From Iamia majanohamensis (GTDB lineage Bacteria; Actinomycetota; Acidimicrobiia; Acidimicrobiales; Iamiaceae): a stretch of DNA of 64,000 nucleotides. Shown one piece after another: positions 1-7,703 of this stretch (within the stretch, counting starts at the first letter, position 1; each line of letters starts with the position of its first letter). The stretch spans positions 1,178,001 to 1,242,000 of the forward strand of contig NZ_CP116942.1 of NCBI RefSeq assembly GCF_028532485.1, read 5' to 3'. The translations under genes were made by a program, and so were the position numbers. The notes under the pieces are model-generated. The model saw only the letters and a list, made by a program, of their open reading frames with translations, ran no database searches and had not been told where the DNA came from.

Positions 1-137
1 GTGGCACTCAGGTGGTCCCGCAGGGCGGCGGCCTGGGCCCGACCCAGGGGGGTCAGCCCACCGCACCCCACCGGACCGGCGATGGGCCCGTGGAAACCGG
101 CATGGGCGTCGCCGTGGCGAACGAGGACCAGTCGCAT
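1..137 (-). CDS. Histidine phosphatase family protein, C-terminus cut by window edge
   Basis: From ATG at 137, 45 codons run leftward off the window. The protein begins MRLVLVRHGDAHAG: the RHG signature at residues 7-9 carries the phospho-accepting histidine of the phosphoglycerate mutase-like family. The following LTPLGRAQAAAL stretch is the usual second block of this family. A GGAGAG lies about 11 bases upstream. Only the N-terminal fifth or so is visible, so substrate cannot be judged; SixA-like or generic histidine phosphatase are both possible. It is transcribed in the same direction as the regulator gene at 193-876, 55 bases downstream of that gene, and could share its transcript. Confidence 0.78.
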   Translation of the reverse strand, partial: MRLVLVRHGDAHAGFHGPIAGPVGCGGLTPLGRAQAAALRDHLSA

Positions 138-192
138 CAGCTCGGCTCTCCGACGAGGGCGGGCGTACGTGCCTCACCTGTGTCGCGGCGCA

Positions 193-876
193 TCACCCGA
201 AGCCGGAGCCGGCCTCGCGGTCCGGCCGGAACCCGTGGTCGATGCCCCACAGCGCGGCCTGCGTGCGGCTGCCGACGTTGATCTTCCGGTACAGCTTCCG
301 GGTGTGGGTCTTGATCGAGTTGCTGCTCAGGTAGAGCGCCTCGGCGATGGCGGCCGTCGAGAGCCCCTGGGTGATGAGGGCCAGCACCTCGCTCTCGCGC
401 TCGGTGAGGCCGAAGTCGCGGCCCGGCCAGCGCTTCCCGGCCTCGGCCCGCTCGTCGGCCTGGGTGGCCCCCCGGCCGAGCTCGTGGGTGGCGACGACCC
501 GCTCGCCGTCGTTGATCTTGACCAGCGAGCGGGCCAGGGCGTCCCCGGTGAGGCCCTTGGAGAGGAACCCCGAGGCCCCTGCGGCCAGGCTCGCCTCGAT
601 CTGGGTGGGGTCGTTGCCCCAGGTGTAGAGGGCGACGCGGTCCACCAGGGGGTGCTCGCGGACCTCCCGCACGCGGTCCTCGAAGCCTGTGAGGGCGAAG
701 CACTCGAGGAGGGCCACGTCGGTGTGCTCGAGCGGGGTGCCGTGGTCGTTGCGCTCGACGATGCGCACCCGGTCGGCGTGCGGGGCCAGCAGCGCCGCGG
801 TGCCCTGCACCACGATCTCGTAGTCGTCGATGACGACGACCCGGACGGCGTCGCCATGGCCGTTCGCGGTGCTCAT
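193..876 (-). CDS. LuxR-family response-regulator-like protein with Glu at the phosphoacceptor site
   Basis: 227 residues from ATG 876 (MSTANGHGD); an in-frame extension to 939 exists but looks non-coding. The N-terminal half is receiver-like (VRVVVIDDYEIV near residue 10, a conserved-type lysine in FLSKGL). At the position where receivers carry the phosphorylated Asp this protein reads DVALLECFA, so Glu replaces Asp. The C-terminal quarter is a LuxR/NarL HTH: LTERESEVLALITQGLSTAAIAEALYL, then SIKTHTRKLYRK. No histidine kinase is nearby. A Glu there can mimic the phosphorylated state, so this may be a constitutively active or kinase-independent DNA-binding protein (inference). The HTH closely resembles those at 16580 and 32412. 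The stretch 877-1078 upstream holds no gene I can support. Confidence 0.85.
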   Translation of the reverse strand: MSTANGHGDAVRVVVIDDYEIVVQGTAALLAPHADRVRIVERNDHGTPLEHTDVALLECFALTGFEDRVREVREHPLVDRVALYTWGNDPTQIEASLAAGASGFLSKGLTGDALARSLVKINDGERVVATHELGRGATQADERAEAGKRWPGRDFGLTERESEVLALITQGLSTAAIAEALYLSSNSIKTHTRKLYRKINVGSRTQAALWGIDHGFRPDREAGSGFG

Positions 877-1078
877 CGTGGGTGGCCTGGGTTCATCGGT
901 GCCTTCCGCCGGGTGGGGGGTGGGGCGGCACCCGCCCACTGCGCACCGAGCGGTGCAGAGGAGGTGAGGGCTGGGGGTGACGGGTTGTGCGCCCTCGCCG
1001 GGTGCACATCGGCCCTAGCCCGCGCCGCGGGGTGCGAAACGCATGCCGCCCGGGTCGCGCCGATCTCGCCCGGACGGG

Positions 1079-2059
1079 TCACCCCTGCTCACCGGCGCCG
1101 GCCCGGGCCGCGACCAGCGCGTCCTCGGCCCGGGCGAGCTCGGCGCGCGCCGCCTCGGCCTCCTCGGCGGTCGCCTCCAGCCGGCGCTGGGCCTCCTCCA
1201 CCTCGGCGGCGCACGCCTCCACCCGCGCCTCCGCGGCGGCGAGGGCGTCGGCCGCCGCGTCGCGGGCGGCGGTCGCCTCGGCCACCGCCGCCTGGTGCGC
1301 AGCGCGCTCCCGGGCCTCCCGCTCCCGGGCCTCCTCCCGTTCCCGGGCCTCCTGCTCCTGGGCCTCCCGCTCGGCGGCCCGGCGCGCCGCGGTGGTGCGG
1401 TCGGCGGCGGAGGACCGGCTGGCGTCGTCGGTGGCCGCGTCGCCGGTGGCTGCGTCGTCGGTGGCCGCCTCGTCGGAGGAGCGTCGACGGCGCGGCGTCG
1501 GGCGACGTGCGGGGCCCCGGCGGGGCGCGGGCGACGGGGTCTCGCCGGCCGGCTCCACGACGGGGGCGGGGGAGATCCCGCCCTCGGTGTCGGGGGCGGG
1601 CAGGGCGAGCAGGCGCCCCTCCCCCCAGGCCTGGCGGGAGCCGGGGTCGGCCAGCACCTGGCGGGCCGCCAGGGCCACCTCGGCCGACCCACCGGCCGCC
1701 TCCGCCACCTCGTCGAGAGCGGTCCGCAGCGCGCCCATGGCGGCGCGCACCCGGCCTCCCCGGCCTGCTTGGGCCTCCTCCAGGTCGATGGCGGCGGTCG
1801 AGGCCTGCGCCACCAGGTCGGGATCGGCCCGGCCGATGTCGACCAGCTGCCACACGATCCGGAGCGGCTTGCGCACCCCGGCCAGTGCCGCGGCCTCCTC
1901 CCGGCGCCCCTCGACGCGGAGCGCCCGGGCCCGCTCCGTGCGGGTGGCAACGAAGGCCTCCGGCCCGGCCGCCACCAAGGCGACGACTTCCTCGTCGGGC
2001 GGGTCCACCACGGAGTCAGCCTGCCAGGCGGGCACCCGGAGGGGCCGTTTGACCCTCAC
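1079..2059 (-). CDS. Coiled-coil protein of unknown function (common actinobacterial family)
   Basis: 326 residues from GTG 2059. Residues about 25-150 match a pattern common in actinobacterial unnamed proteins: a PEAFVATRTERARALR block, a GRREEAAALAGVRKP block, then helical repeats that scan like a bundle. A Pro/Arg/Ser-rich linker (about 165-215, with repeated DDAATDDAAT) leads to a strongly Ala/Glu/Arg heptad-type coiled coil (about 225-320). No membrane segment and no catalytic motif. The start is uncertain: GTG 2059 has no spaced Shine-Dalgarno, and GTG 2038 is an alternative. The gene is divergent from the MgtC gene, only 23 bases between starts. Function unknown. Confidence 0.72.
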   Translation of the reverse strand: MRVKRPLRVPAWQADSVVDPPDEEVVALVAAGPEAFVATRTERARALRVEGRREEAAALAGVRKPLRIVWQLVDIGRADPDLVAQASTAAIDLEEAQAGRGGRVRAAMGALRTALDEVAEAAGGSAEVALAARQVLADPGSRQAWGEGRLLALPAPDTEGGISPAPVVEPAGETPSPAPRRGPARRPTPRRRRSSDEAATDDAATGDAATDDASRSSAADRTTAARRAAEREAQEQEAREREEAREREARERAAHQAAVAEATAARDAAADALAAAEARVEACAAEVEEAQRRLEATAEEAEAARAELARAEDALVAARAGAGEQG

Positions 2060-2082
2060 CCCTTCGGGGGAGCGGCGGCGGC

Positions 2083-2766
2083 ATGGAGTGGTCGCTCGGC
2101 TGGGACATCGTCGGGCGCATGGCCGTGGCCATGGCCCTCGGTGCCCTGATCGGCCTGGAGCGCGAGGTGCGCGACCACCCCGCCGGGCTGCGCACCCATG
2201 CCGCGGTGGCCCTCGGCGCCGCCGTCTTCGGCGTGATCTCCACCGTCGGCTTCTCCGAGATCGCCGCTCCCCGGTCCGAGACCAACCTCCAGGCCGACGT
2301 GACCCGGGTGGCGTCCCAGGTGGTCGTGGGCATCGGCTTCCTCGGGGCCGGCCTGATCTTCCGCCGGGGCGGCGCCATCAGGAACCTCACCACCGCGGCC
2401 TCACTGTGGGTGACCGCCGCCGTCGGCCTGGCCTCGGGGGTCGGCGATCCCGGCGTGGCCGTGGTCGGGACCCTCCTCATGGTCGGCATCCTGGCCGCCC
2501 TGCGCGGTCCGCAGCGCTGGTTGCTCGACCGCACCGGCCGGGCGCGGGGTCGCCTGCAGATCACCGTCGCCGAGGACGGGGTGCCGTCCGACCTGCGGGC
2601 CGCGGTCGAGGCCGAGGACGTCCGCGTCGACCGGTGGCGCACGGAGAAGCACGACGGGCGGGTGGTGGTCGAGGCCCGGGTGTCGGCCCGCACCGCAGCC
2701 CGGCTCGACGAGGGCATCGGGGCGGTGGCCACCGCCCCCGCGGTCCACGACCTGCGCCTCCGCTGA
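2083..2766 (+). CDS. MgtC/SapB family membrane protein
   Basis: 227 residues from ATG 2083 with GGGGGAG about 8 bases upstream. The N-terminal 130 residues form four or so membrane helices and include the family landmarks GALIGLEREV and AGLRTHAAVALGAA, followed by VVVGIGFLGAGLIF and a TTAASLWVTAAVGLASG block. The remaining 80 residues are a soluble ACT-like tail. MgtC proteins are inner-membrane proteins linked to Mg limitation and acid or intracellular survival; the exact role of most actinobacterial members is unknown. Followed 21 bases later (54 to the chosen ATG) by a HAD hydrolase gene on the same strand. Confidence 0.9.
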   Translation: MEWSLGWDIVGRMAVAMALGALIGLEREVRDHPAGLRTHAAVALGAAVFGVISTVGFSEIAAPRSETNLQADVTRVASQVVVGIGFLGAGLIFRRGGAIRNLTTAASLWVTAAVGLASGVGDPGVAVVGTLLMVGILAALRGPQRWLLDRTGRARGRLQITVAEDGVPSDLRAAVEAEDVRVDRWRTEKHDGRVVVEARVSARTAARLDEGIGAVATAPAVHDLRLR

Positions 2767-2820
2767 ACGGCGCCGCACGCCCCACTTGTGTCGCAGGGGT
2801 GGTGCGAGGCAGTGCGAGCC

Positions 2821-3492
2821 ATGCCCTCCTCCCCGTCCGTGGCCGTCCTCCTCGACGTCGACGGCTCGCTCATCGACAGCAACTGGCTCCACACCCTGGC
2901 CTGGCACCGCGCCCTCCGCCGTCACGACCACGAGGTGGCGATGTACCGCATCCACCCGCTGATCGGGATGGGCGGGGACCGCCTGGTGCAGGAGCTGGTG
3001 GGCCACGGGGTCGACGGCGCCGGCGACACCCACCAGGAGGAGTACGACGCGCTGGCCGGCGACGTGTGCGTGCTGCCCGGGGCACGGGACCTCGTGCGCG
3101 CCATCCGCGACGCCGGGGCCCAGCCGGTGCTGGCCACCTCGTCGCGGCCCGAGGCCCTGGCCCCGGCCCGGGAGCTGCTCGACGTGGAGGAGCACCTGGG
3201 CGACGTCACCGACTCGGGTGACGTCGAGGACCCGAAGCCCTCCCCCGACATCTTCGCCACCGCCCTGGAGCGGGCGGGCGTCCCGCCCGAGCGGGCCGTG
3301 GCCGTGGGCGACACCGGGTGGGACATGCAGTCCGCCCGGGCCGCCGGGGTGCCCGCCATCGGCCTGCTCACCGGCGGGTGGCGGGGCCCCGAGCTGGTGG
3401 CCGAGGGGGCGGCGGAGATCTACGAGGACGCCGCCTCGCTGACCGAGGACCTCGCCCTCAGCATCATCGGGCGGGCCCTCGAGCGGGCCTGA
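2821..3492 (+). CDS. HAD-family hydrolase, phosphoglycolate phosphatase/beta-PGM-like
   Basis: 223 residues from ATG 2821 (MPSSPSVAVLL); an upstream GTG at 2788 would add 11 residues. Motif I is DVDGSLID near residue 10, motif II ATSSRPEA, motif III the lysine in DPKPSPDIF, motif IV GDTGWDMQSA, all in the expected order with a helical cap between I and II. These place it in HAD subfamily IA, acting on a small phosphorylated metabolite in the cytoplasm; the substrate cannot be told from sequence. Same strand as the MgtC gene just upstream, probably co-transcribed. Convergent with the small acidic protein gene at 3607-3825; the 114-base gap shows no strong hairpin. Confidence 0.88.
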   Translation: MPSSPSVAVLLDVDGSLIDSNWLHTLAWHRALRRHDHEVAMYRIHPLIGMGGDRLVQELVGHGVDGAGDTHQEEYDALAGDVCVLPGARDLVRAIRDAGAQPVLATSSRPEALAPARELLDVEEHLGDVTDSGDVEDPKPSPDIFATALERAGVPPERAVAVGDTGWDMQSARAAGVPAIGLLTGGWRGPELVAEGAAEIYEDAASLTEDLALSIIGRALERA

Positions 3493-3606
3493 CGGCGGAG
3501 GGAGGCCCAAGACCCGGGACCTTCCGCTCGGGCCCGCCTGCACGTCGGCGGACGGTGCCGCCCGGTGCGGGCGGCGGGCCGGCTGCCACCGACCCGCCGC
3601 CACCGG

Positions 3607-3825
3607 TCAGGAGGGCCCGCCGTCCTCGGCGTCGTCGGGCCGGGGGTAGCCGAGCTCGTGGGTCTCCTTGCCGTCGGCCTCCTCCTCGAAGCGGGCCTCA
3701 GCCTCCTCCTCGGAGTCGCTCTCGGCGGCGACCCTCTCGGCCACCTCCTCGTCACGGGCCACGTCCTGGCCGAACCAGTCGTCGACGGTGCTGTTCTCGG
3801 GCTCGCGGACCTCGCCGTCGGGCAT
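3607..3825 (-). CDS. Small highly acidic protein of unknown function
   Basis: 72 residues from ATG 3825, preceded by a clear AAGGAG 7 bases upstream. The sequence is dominated by Glu and Asp, with a central ESDSEEEAEARFEEEAD segment and only a few basic residues; no membrane helix and no recognisable domain. Composition is that of an intrinsically disordered acidic protein. Divergent from the envelope/stress cluster starting at 4016, with which it may share the intervening regulatory region. Not annotated to any family I recognise. Confidence 0.65.
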   Translation of the reverse strand: MPDGEVREPENSTVDDWFGQDVARDEEVAERVAAESDSEEEAEARFEEEADGKETHELGYPRPDDAEDGGPS

Positions 3826-3930
3826 GGGGATCTCCTTCGTCGGTGGAGGACGGGACCTTCCCGGCGGGCCCAGGAGGAAACAGGGCGTGGGGAACGGGCG
3901 GGCACGGGGTGGGGGGCCGGGGCCCGCTCG

Positions 3931-3950
3931 TCCCCCATCCGGGTGGTTGC
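3931..3950 (+). promoter_or_regulatory. Shared 20-base upstream motif, copy 1
   Basis: TCCCCCATCCGGGTGGTTGC, 65 bases before the ATG at 4016. The same 20 bases with 2 differences occur at 12136-12155 upstream of the lipoprotein gene at 12257. It may be a promoter element or activator site for an envelope/stress regulon; the role is inferred from position only. Confidence 0.4.
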
Positions 3951-4015
3951 CGTGTGGCGAGGGCGGGACGGGACAGGGACGGTCGACCGCGCCGCACGGC
4001 CACGAGGGAGACGTC

Positions 4016-4750
4016 ATGAGCCAGTCCACGACAGACCAGTCCCGGGGCACCGGGGAGCAGGCTGCCCAGCAGGGGAAGGAGGTGGCCTCGACCGCCGTCG
4101 ACCAGGCCCGCGGGGTCGCGGGCACGGCGTCGGAGCAGCTGTCCACCGTCAGCGGCGAGGCGGTCGACCAGGCCCGCACCGTCCTCGACGGGGCCACGAC
4201 CGAGCTGAGGGACCAGCTGCAGCAGCGGCTCGGCGACCTGGCGGGGACGGCGCGGGGGACGTCCGAGGAGCTGCGAGCCCTCTGCGAGGGTCGACCCGAA
4301 GACGCGGGACGCACGCGCGACCTGGCCGAGCGGGCCAGCCGGCAGCTGGGCCACATGGCCGACCGGGCCGACGAGCTCGGTGTCGAGGGCGTGGTCGAGG
4401 AGGTCGGCAGCTTCGCCCGACGCCGCCCCGTCGTCTTCCTGGCGGGCGCAGCCGCGGCGGGCGTGCTGGTGGGCCGCCTGGCCCGGGCGGGCCAGCAGGC
4501 CCGCTCCGAGGGCGGGGACGGACCGTCGTCGGGCGATGCCCGGCCGCCCGTGCCATCAGCCGCGGGGTCCCCGAGAGAGGTCGGCGCGGACGGCGGAGCC
4601 GGTGCCACGACCGACCCGTGGCCGACGGAGGTCCCGCTGGGCACGACCCCGCCGCCCGCCGACGGTCCCGCCCTCACCCCGCCTGGCGTCGGTCCCGAGG
4701 GCGGGCCCGGCGGGGCGCCGGGGTCGGCGGCCGGCTGGCAGGGGCGCTGA
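4016..4750 (+). CDS. Long helical repeat protein with one central membrane segment, unknown function
   Basis: 244 residues from ATG 4016 with GAGGGAG 6 bases upstream. Residues 1-130 are a Gln/Ala/Asp-rich amphipathic helix region with repeated VDQARGVAG / VDQARTVLDG motifs of the apolipoprotein/LEA type. A hydrophobic segment RRRPVVFLAGAAAAGVLVGRLAR near residue 145 follows the pattern seen in actinobacterial proteins encoded beside DUF1469 and DUF3618 genes. The tail is Pro/Gly-rich and probably disordered. Its TGA overlaps the next ATG (TGATG), so it heads a translationally coupled three-gene operon. Confidence 0.8.
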   Translation: MSQSTTDQSRGTGEQAAQQGKEVASTAVDQARGVAGTASEQLSTVSGEAVDQARTVLDGATTELRDQLQQRLGDLAGTARGTSEELRALCEGRPEDAGRTRDLAERASRQLGHMADRADELGVEGVVEEVGSFARRRPVVFLAGAAAAGVLVGRLARAGQQARSEGGDGPSSGDARPPVPSAAGSPREVGADGGAGATTDPWPTEVPLGTTPPPADGPALTPPGVGPEGGPGGAPGSAAGWQGR

Positions 4751-5151
4751 TGACCGACCAGCAACCACTCCGCCCCGAGCGCTCCCTCGGTGAGCTGCTC
4801 GGCGAGATGAGCGAGGAGCTCTCGACCCTCTTCCGCCAGGAGGTCGAGCTGGCCCGGGAGGAGCTGAAGGAGGAGGGCCGGAAGGTGGGCCGCGCCGGGT
4901 CCCGCTTCGGCGGCGCAGCCGTCGCCGCCCTCTACGCCGGCTTCGGCCTGGTGCTCACCCTCGGCTACCTGCTCGCCACCTTCCTGCCCGAGTGGGTGGG
5001 CTTCCTGGTGGTGACCCTGGTCCTGGGAGCGGTCGCCGCCGTGCTGGGGCTGCGGGGCAAGAAGGAGGCGCAGGCCATCCAGCCCGCGCCGGAGCAGACC
5101 ATCGAGACACTCAAGGAGGATGCGCAATGGCTGAGCGAACGACGGAGCTGA
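4750..5151 (+). CDS. Phage holin family (DUF1469) membrane protein
   Basis: 133 residues from ATG 4750, overlapping the previous stop. N-terminal 45 residues are charged and helical (ELLGEMSEELSTLFRQEVELAREELKEE), then two membrane helices separated by a short turn (AALYAGFGLVLTLGYLLATFLP and GFLVVTLVLGAVAAVLGL). This is the layout of the putative actinobacteriophage holin III family (Phage_holin_3_6). Despite the name, members are widespread chromosomal envelope proteins; nothing phage-like surrounds it. Its 3' end overlaps the DUF3618 gene by 25 bases. Confidence 0.88.
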   Translation: MTDQQPLRPERSLGELLGEMSEELSTLFRQEVELAREELKEEGRKVGRAGSRFGGAAVAALYAGFGLVLTLGYLLATFLPEWVGFLVVTLVLGAVAAVLGLRGKKEAQAIQPAPEQTIETLKEDAQWLSERRS

Positions 5152-5732
5152 GGCACGAGATCGAGGACACCCGACAGCGGATGACCGGGACGGTCGACGC
5201 GATCGGGGACCGGGTCAGCCCGGGCCGGGTCGCCGAACGGCGGTGGGCCCGGGTCCGACAGAGCACCAGCCGGGCGAGGGAGAGGGTGATGGGATCCTCC
5301 GGGACCTCCCAGAGCTCGGCCTCGTCGGGTCTCGCCGGAGCGGCGTCCTCGGCGTCGGACGCCGCCTCCTCGGTGAGGGACGGCGTGGCCCAGGCCCCGG
5401 ACCGCATCGAGCAGGGCACCCGCGGCAACCCGCTCGCCGCCGGCGCCGTGGCCTTCGGGCTGGGGGTGCTGGTCGGGTCGCTGGCGCCTGCGACCAAGGA
5501 GGAGGCCGAGCTGGCCGACCAGGCCCTCGAACCCCTCCAGGCCGAGGCCAAGGCCATCGGCCAGCAGGTGGCGGAGTCGGCCAAGGACGATGCCCAGCAG
5601 GCGGTGGAGGCCACCAAGGCGGCGGCGACCGAGGCCGCCGGCCAGGTCGCCGACGAGGCCCAGGACGGGGCCCAGCGGGTAGGTGACCACGCCCAGCAAG
5701 CCCGGGACGAGATCGGCTCCGGACCGTCGTGA
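5127..5732 (+). CDS. DUF3618 domain membrane protein
   Basis: 201 residues from ATG 5127 with a near-ideal AAGGAGGA 7 bases upstream inside the preceding gene. The N-terminus TTELRHEIEDTRQRMTGTVDAIGDRVSPGRV is the DUF3618 signature. A single membrane helix (LAAGAVAFGLGVLVGSLAP, about residue 110) is followed by an Ala/Glu/Gln/Lys-rich helical tail with LEA-like repeats (ATKAAATEAAGQVADEAQ). DUF3618 and DUF1469 genes are commonly adjacent in actinobacteria; function is unknown, presumably membrane-associated stress protection. Last gene of the operon, followed by two strong hairpins. Confidence 0.87.
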   Translation: MAERTTELRHEIEDTRQRMTGTVDAIGDRVSPGRVAERRWARVRQSTSRARERVMGSSGTSQSSASSGLAGAASSASDAASSVRDGVAQAPDRIEQGTRGNPLAAGAVAFGLGVLVGSLAPATKEEAELADQALEPLQAEAKAIGQQVAESAKDDAQQAVEATKAAATEAAGQVADEAQDGAQRVGDHAQQARDEIGSGPS

Positions 5733-5735
5733 TCC

Positions 5736-5808
5736 GGTGGGCGGGCCCGCACGCCCGCCCACCCCGTCCCTGAGCGCCCCGGCCCGCACCCCCTCGGGTG
5801 CGGGCCGG
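5736..5808. terminator. Double hairpin, bidirectional terminator between convergent genes
   Basis: Two perfect inverted repeats in tandem. The first pairs 5736-5746 with 5753-5763 (11-bp stem, 6-base loop). The second pairs 5779-5791 with 5796-5808 (13-bp stem, 4-base loop). They sit between the convergent genes ending at 5732 and 5878. No U-tract follows, as usual in very GC-rich actinobacteria. Confidence 0.8.
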
Positions 5809-5877
5809 AGTCGCGTCGCGACGCACGGAGCCGGGACCCGGGTCCCGGCGACAGCGTCCCGAGCGGGCGACCGGGGG

Positions 5878-6657
5878 TCAGGTGGGGCGCACGTGCAGCA
5901 GCTGCACCGACAGGTGCCCGTCGCCCAGCAGCCGCCCGATGCGCTCCTCGTTGTCGGTGGCCACGGCCCAGCGTCGGTCGTGGCGGTGGTGCTCCGCCAC
6001 CCACTGCTCGACGCGGTCGGCCCGGGCGTCCCAGTCCTCCGGCGGGTCCGGGAGGTCGGCGACGCCCTGGCGAGCGACCACGGCGAGGCCGGCGCCCTCA
6101 AGGGCGCGGTCGAGCTCCTCGGCGGACGGCGGGACCAGGTCGGCCGGTGCCCCGAGCAGGTCGTCGGTCTCCTGCACGAGGACGAGGAGGCCGGCGTCGC
6201 CGTCGGGTCGCAGGACCCGCCGCAGCTCCCGCAGCAGGGCCTCGTGGGCCTCGGTGGTCGACAGCACGCCGAGGCACCAGGCCGCGGCGACGGCGCCCGA
6301 GGGGAGGGGGAGCCGGTCACCGCCGCCGACCACCGTCGGCAGGCCGAACATCCGGCGGGCGGCCCGGCAGGCCCCGGCCATGGGCTCCACCAGCACCGGC
6401 GTGGCCCCGGTGTGCTCGGCCGCGTAGGCGGCCGCGCCGCCGGCCCCGCCCCCGCAGTCGAGGACGGTGGTACCGGGCCCGAGGCGGCAGCGGTCGGCCA
6501 GCCAGTCGAGGGCCGCGGGGCTGCCGCTGCCCCGGCAGGCGGCCGGGAGGGCGTGGTCGGCACCCAGCGCGGCCACCGCGTCCGCCGTCCACCCGGCCAT
6601 GACGTCGAACTCGGCCTCCGCCTCGGCGTCGGCGTCGGGGCCGGTCTCCTCGCTCAT
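5878..6657 (-). CDS. Class I SAM-dependent methyltransferase
   Basis: 259 residues from ATG 6657. Motif I of the Rossmann fold is VLDCGGGAGGAAAYAA (near residue 64), motif II ends in VLVEPMAG, and a post-I block LPLPSGAVAAAWCLGVL is followed by LLRELRRVLRPDG, typical of the methyltransferase 11/25 families. The C-terminal part is a helical cap. The start overlaps the MTHFR-like gene stop by ATGA, so it is the last gene of a four-gene coupled operon. A link to the one-carbon protein next door is attractive but the acceptor substrate is unknown. Confidence 0.85.
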   Translation of the reverse strand: MSEETGPDADAEAEAEFDVMAGWTADAVAALGADHALPAACRGSGSPAALDWLADRCRLGPGTTVLDCGGGAGGAAAYAAEHTGATPVLVEPMAGACRAARRMFGLPTVVGGGDRLPLPSGAVAAAWCLGVLSTTEAHEALLRELRRVLRPDGDAGLLVLVQETDDLLGAPADLVPPSAEELDRALEGAGLAVVARQGVADLPDPPEDWDARADRVEQWVAEHHRHDRRWAVATDNEERIGRLLGDGHLSVQLLHVRPT

Positions 6658-7703
6658 CGGAGGCGGTCCCGGAGCTCGCGCCCCACCGTGGCCTTGACCC
6701 GGGCTGCGGCCAGCTCGCCCTCGGCCGAGCCCAGGCCCGAGATGTTGACGCCTGCGACGCCGTCGACCTCCAGCAGGGCGACGGCCTCGTCGACCGCGGC
6801 CTCGACGCCGGCGGTGAGGGGGTCGTCCGCGCCGAGGACGGCGGCCACCGCGTCGGGGTCGAGGTGCAGGCCGGGGAAGCGGGCCAGCACGTCGGCCGAC
6901 CGGGCGTCGGTGTAGACGGCGACGGCGGCCACGAGCGGGAGGGTGACGCCGGCGTCGCGGGCGGCGGCGGCGAAGGCCCGCACGCCCTCGACCGACCCCA
7001 CGTGGTTCAGCACCGCGATGCGGGCCCCGGCCGCCTGCTTCTCGCGCAGGCGCGCCGGCCGGATGGCCCGGGGCGGGGCGTCGGGGCTCTCGGGCACCAC
7101 CGGCGTGAGCCCGGCGGCGGCGGCCAGGCCGGCCAGGCGGGTGCCGTCGAGGTCGAACACCTGGGTCACCTCCGGGCGGATGCCGGGGGCCCGGGCGTCG
7201 CCGGTGACGCACAGCACCGCCTCCACGTCGCTGGTGGCCAGGCCGCCCAGCTCCTGCTCGAGGACCACGCGATTGCGGTCCCGGCAGCTGAGGGTGACGA
7301 TCGGGCGGCCCCCGGCGCCGGCCACCACCGCGGCCATGAGGGTCGGGGGCAGGTCGGGGCGGTGCTGGTGCTCGCCCACGAGCACGGCGTCGCAGGACTC
7401 GGCCAGCACCTCGGTGGTCTCCACCAGCAGGGCGCGGTCGAACGGGCGCGACGGCAGGTCGGTGACCACCACGGGCCCCGACGTCGCCCGGGCGAGGAGC
7501 CCGCTCGCCGGCGTCGGGGCCGGAGGGGGGCCGAGGGCGGTGGGCCAGGGCAGCGGCGCGGCGTCGGCGGTGAACGGGCAGGGGTGGGGGGCGACCTCGC
7601 AGGTCAGGTCGTCGCGCACGCCCCCGCACGGCCCGTAGACCATGCGCTTCGGGCAGCCCGGGCGCGGGGCCCGGTCGACGTCGGGCTCGTCCAAGGCGGT
7701 CAC
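6654..7703 (-). CDS. Methylenetetrahydrofolate reductase-like protein with N-terminal MTHFR_C Cys motif
   Basis: 349 residues from GTG 7703. Residues about 15-40 hold CPKRMVYGPCGGVRDDLTCEV, the cysteine motif of the MTHFR_C/MetV-type zinc domain, here at the N-terminus. From about residue 65 a TIM-barrel MetF-like region follows: PFDRALLVETTEVL, VTLSCRDRNRVVLEQELGGL and a VLCVTGDARAP block, matching the substrate/FAD-binding region of MetF. It should act on 5,10-methylenetetrahydrofolate or a related one-carbon reaction in the cytoplasm. GTGA overlap with the hydrolase gene upstream and ATGA overlap with the methyltransferase downstream. True MetF or a MetF-like protein cannot be settled here. 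Confidence 0.8.
   Translation of the reverse strand: MTALDEPDVDRAPRPGCPKRMVYGPCGGVRDDLTCEVAPHPCPFTADAAPLPWPTALGPPPAPTPASGLLARATSGPVVVTDLPSRPFDRALLVETTEVLAESCDAVLVGEHQHRPDLPPTLMAAVVAGAGGRPIVTLSCRDRNRVVLEQELGGLATSDVEAVLCVTGDARAPGIRPEVTQVFDLDGTRLAGLAAAAGLTPVVPESPDAPPRAIRPARLREKQAAGARIAVLNHVGSVEGVRAFAAAARDAGVTLPLVAAVAVYTDARSADVLARFPGLHLDPDAVAAVLGADDPLTAGVEAAVDEAVALLEVDGVAGVNISGLGSAEGELAAARVKATVGRELRDRLR

Noticed and set aside
1-2052. A 683-codon open frame on the + strand
   Set aside because: It runs antisense to the histidine phosphatase, LuxR-type and coiled-coil genes, is Arg/Pro/Gly-rich and has no motif; it is a high-GC shadow frame.
4750-5151. Holin as a sign of a prophage
   Set aside because: DUF1469 proteins are ordinary chromosomal genes in actinobacteria, and no integrase, lysin or structural gene is present.
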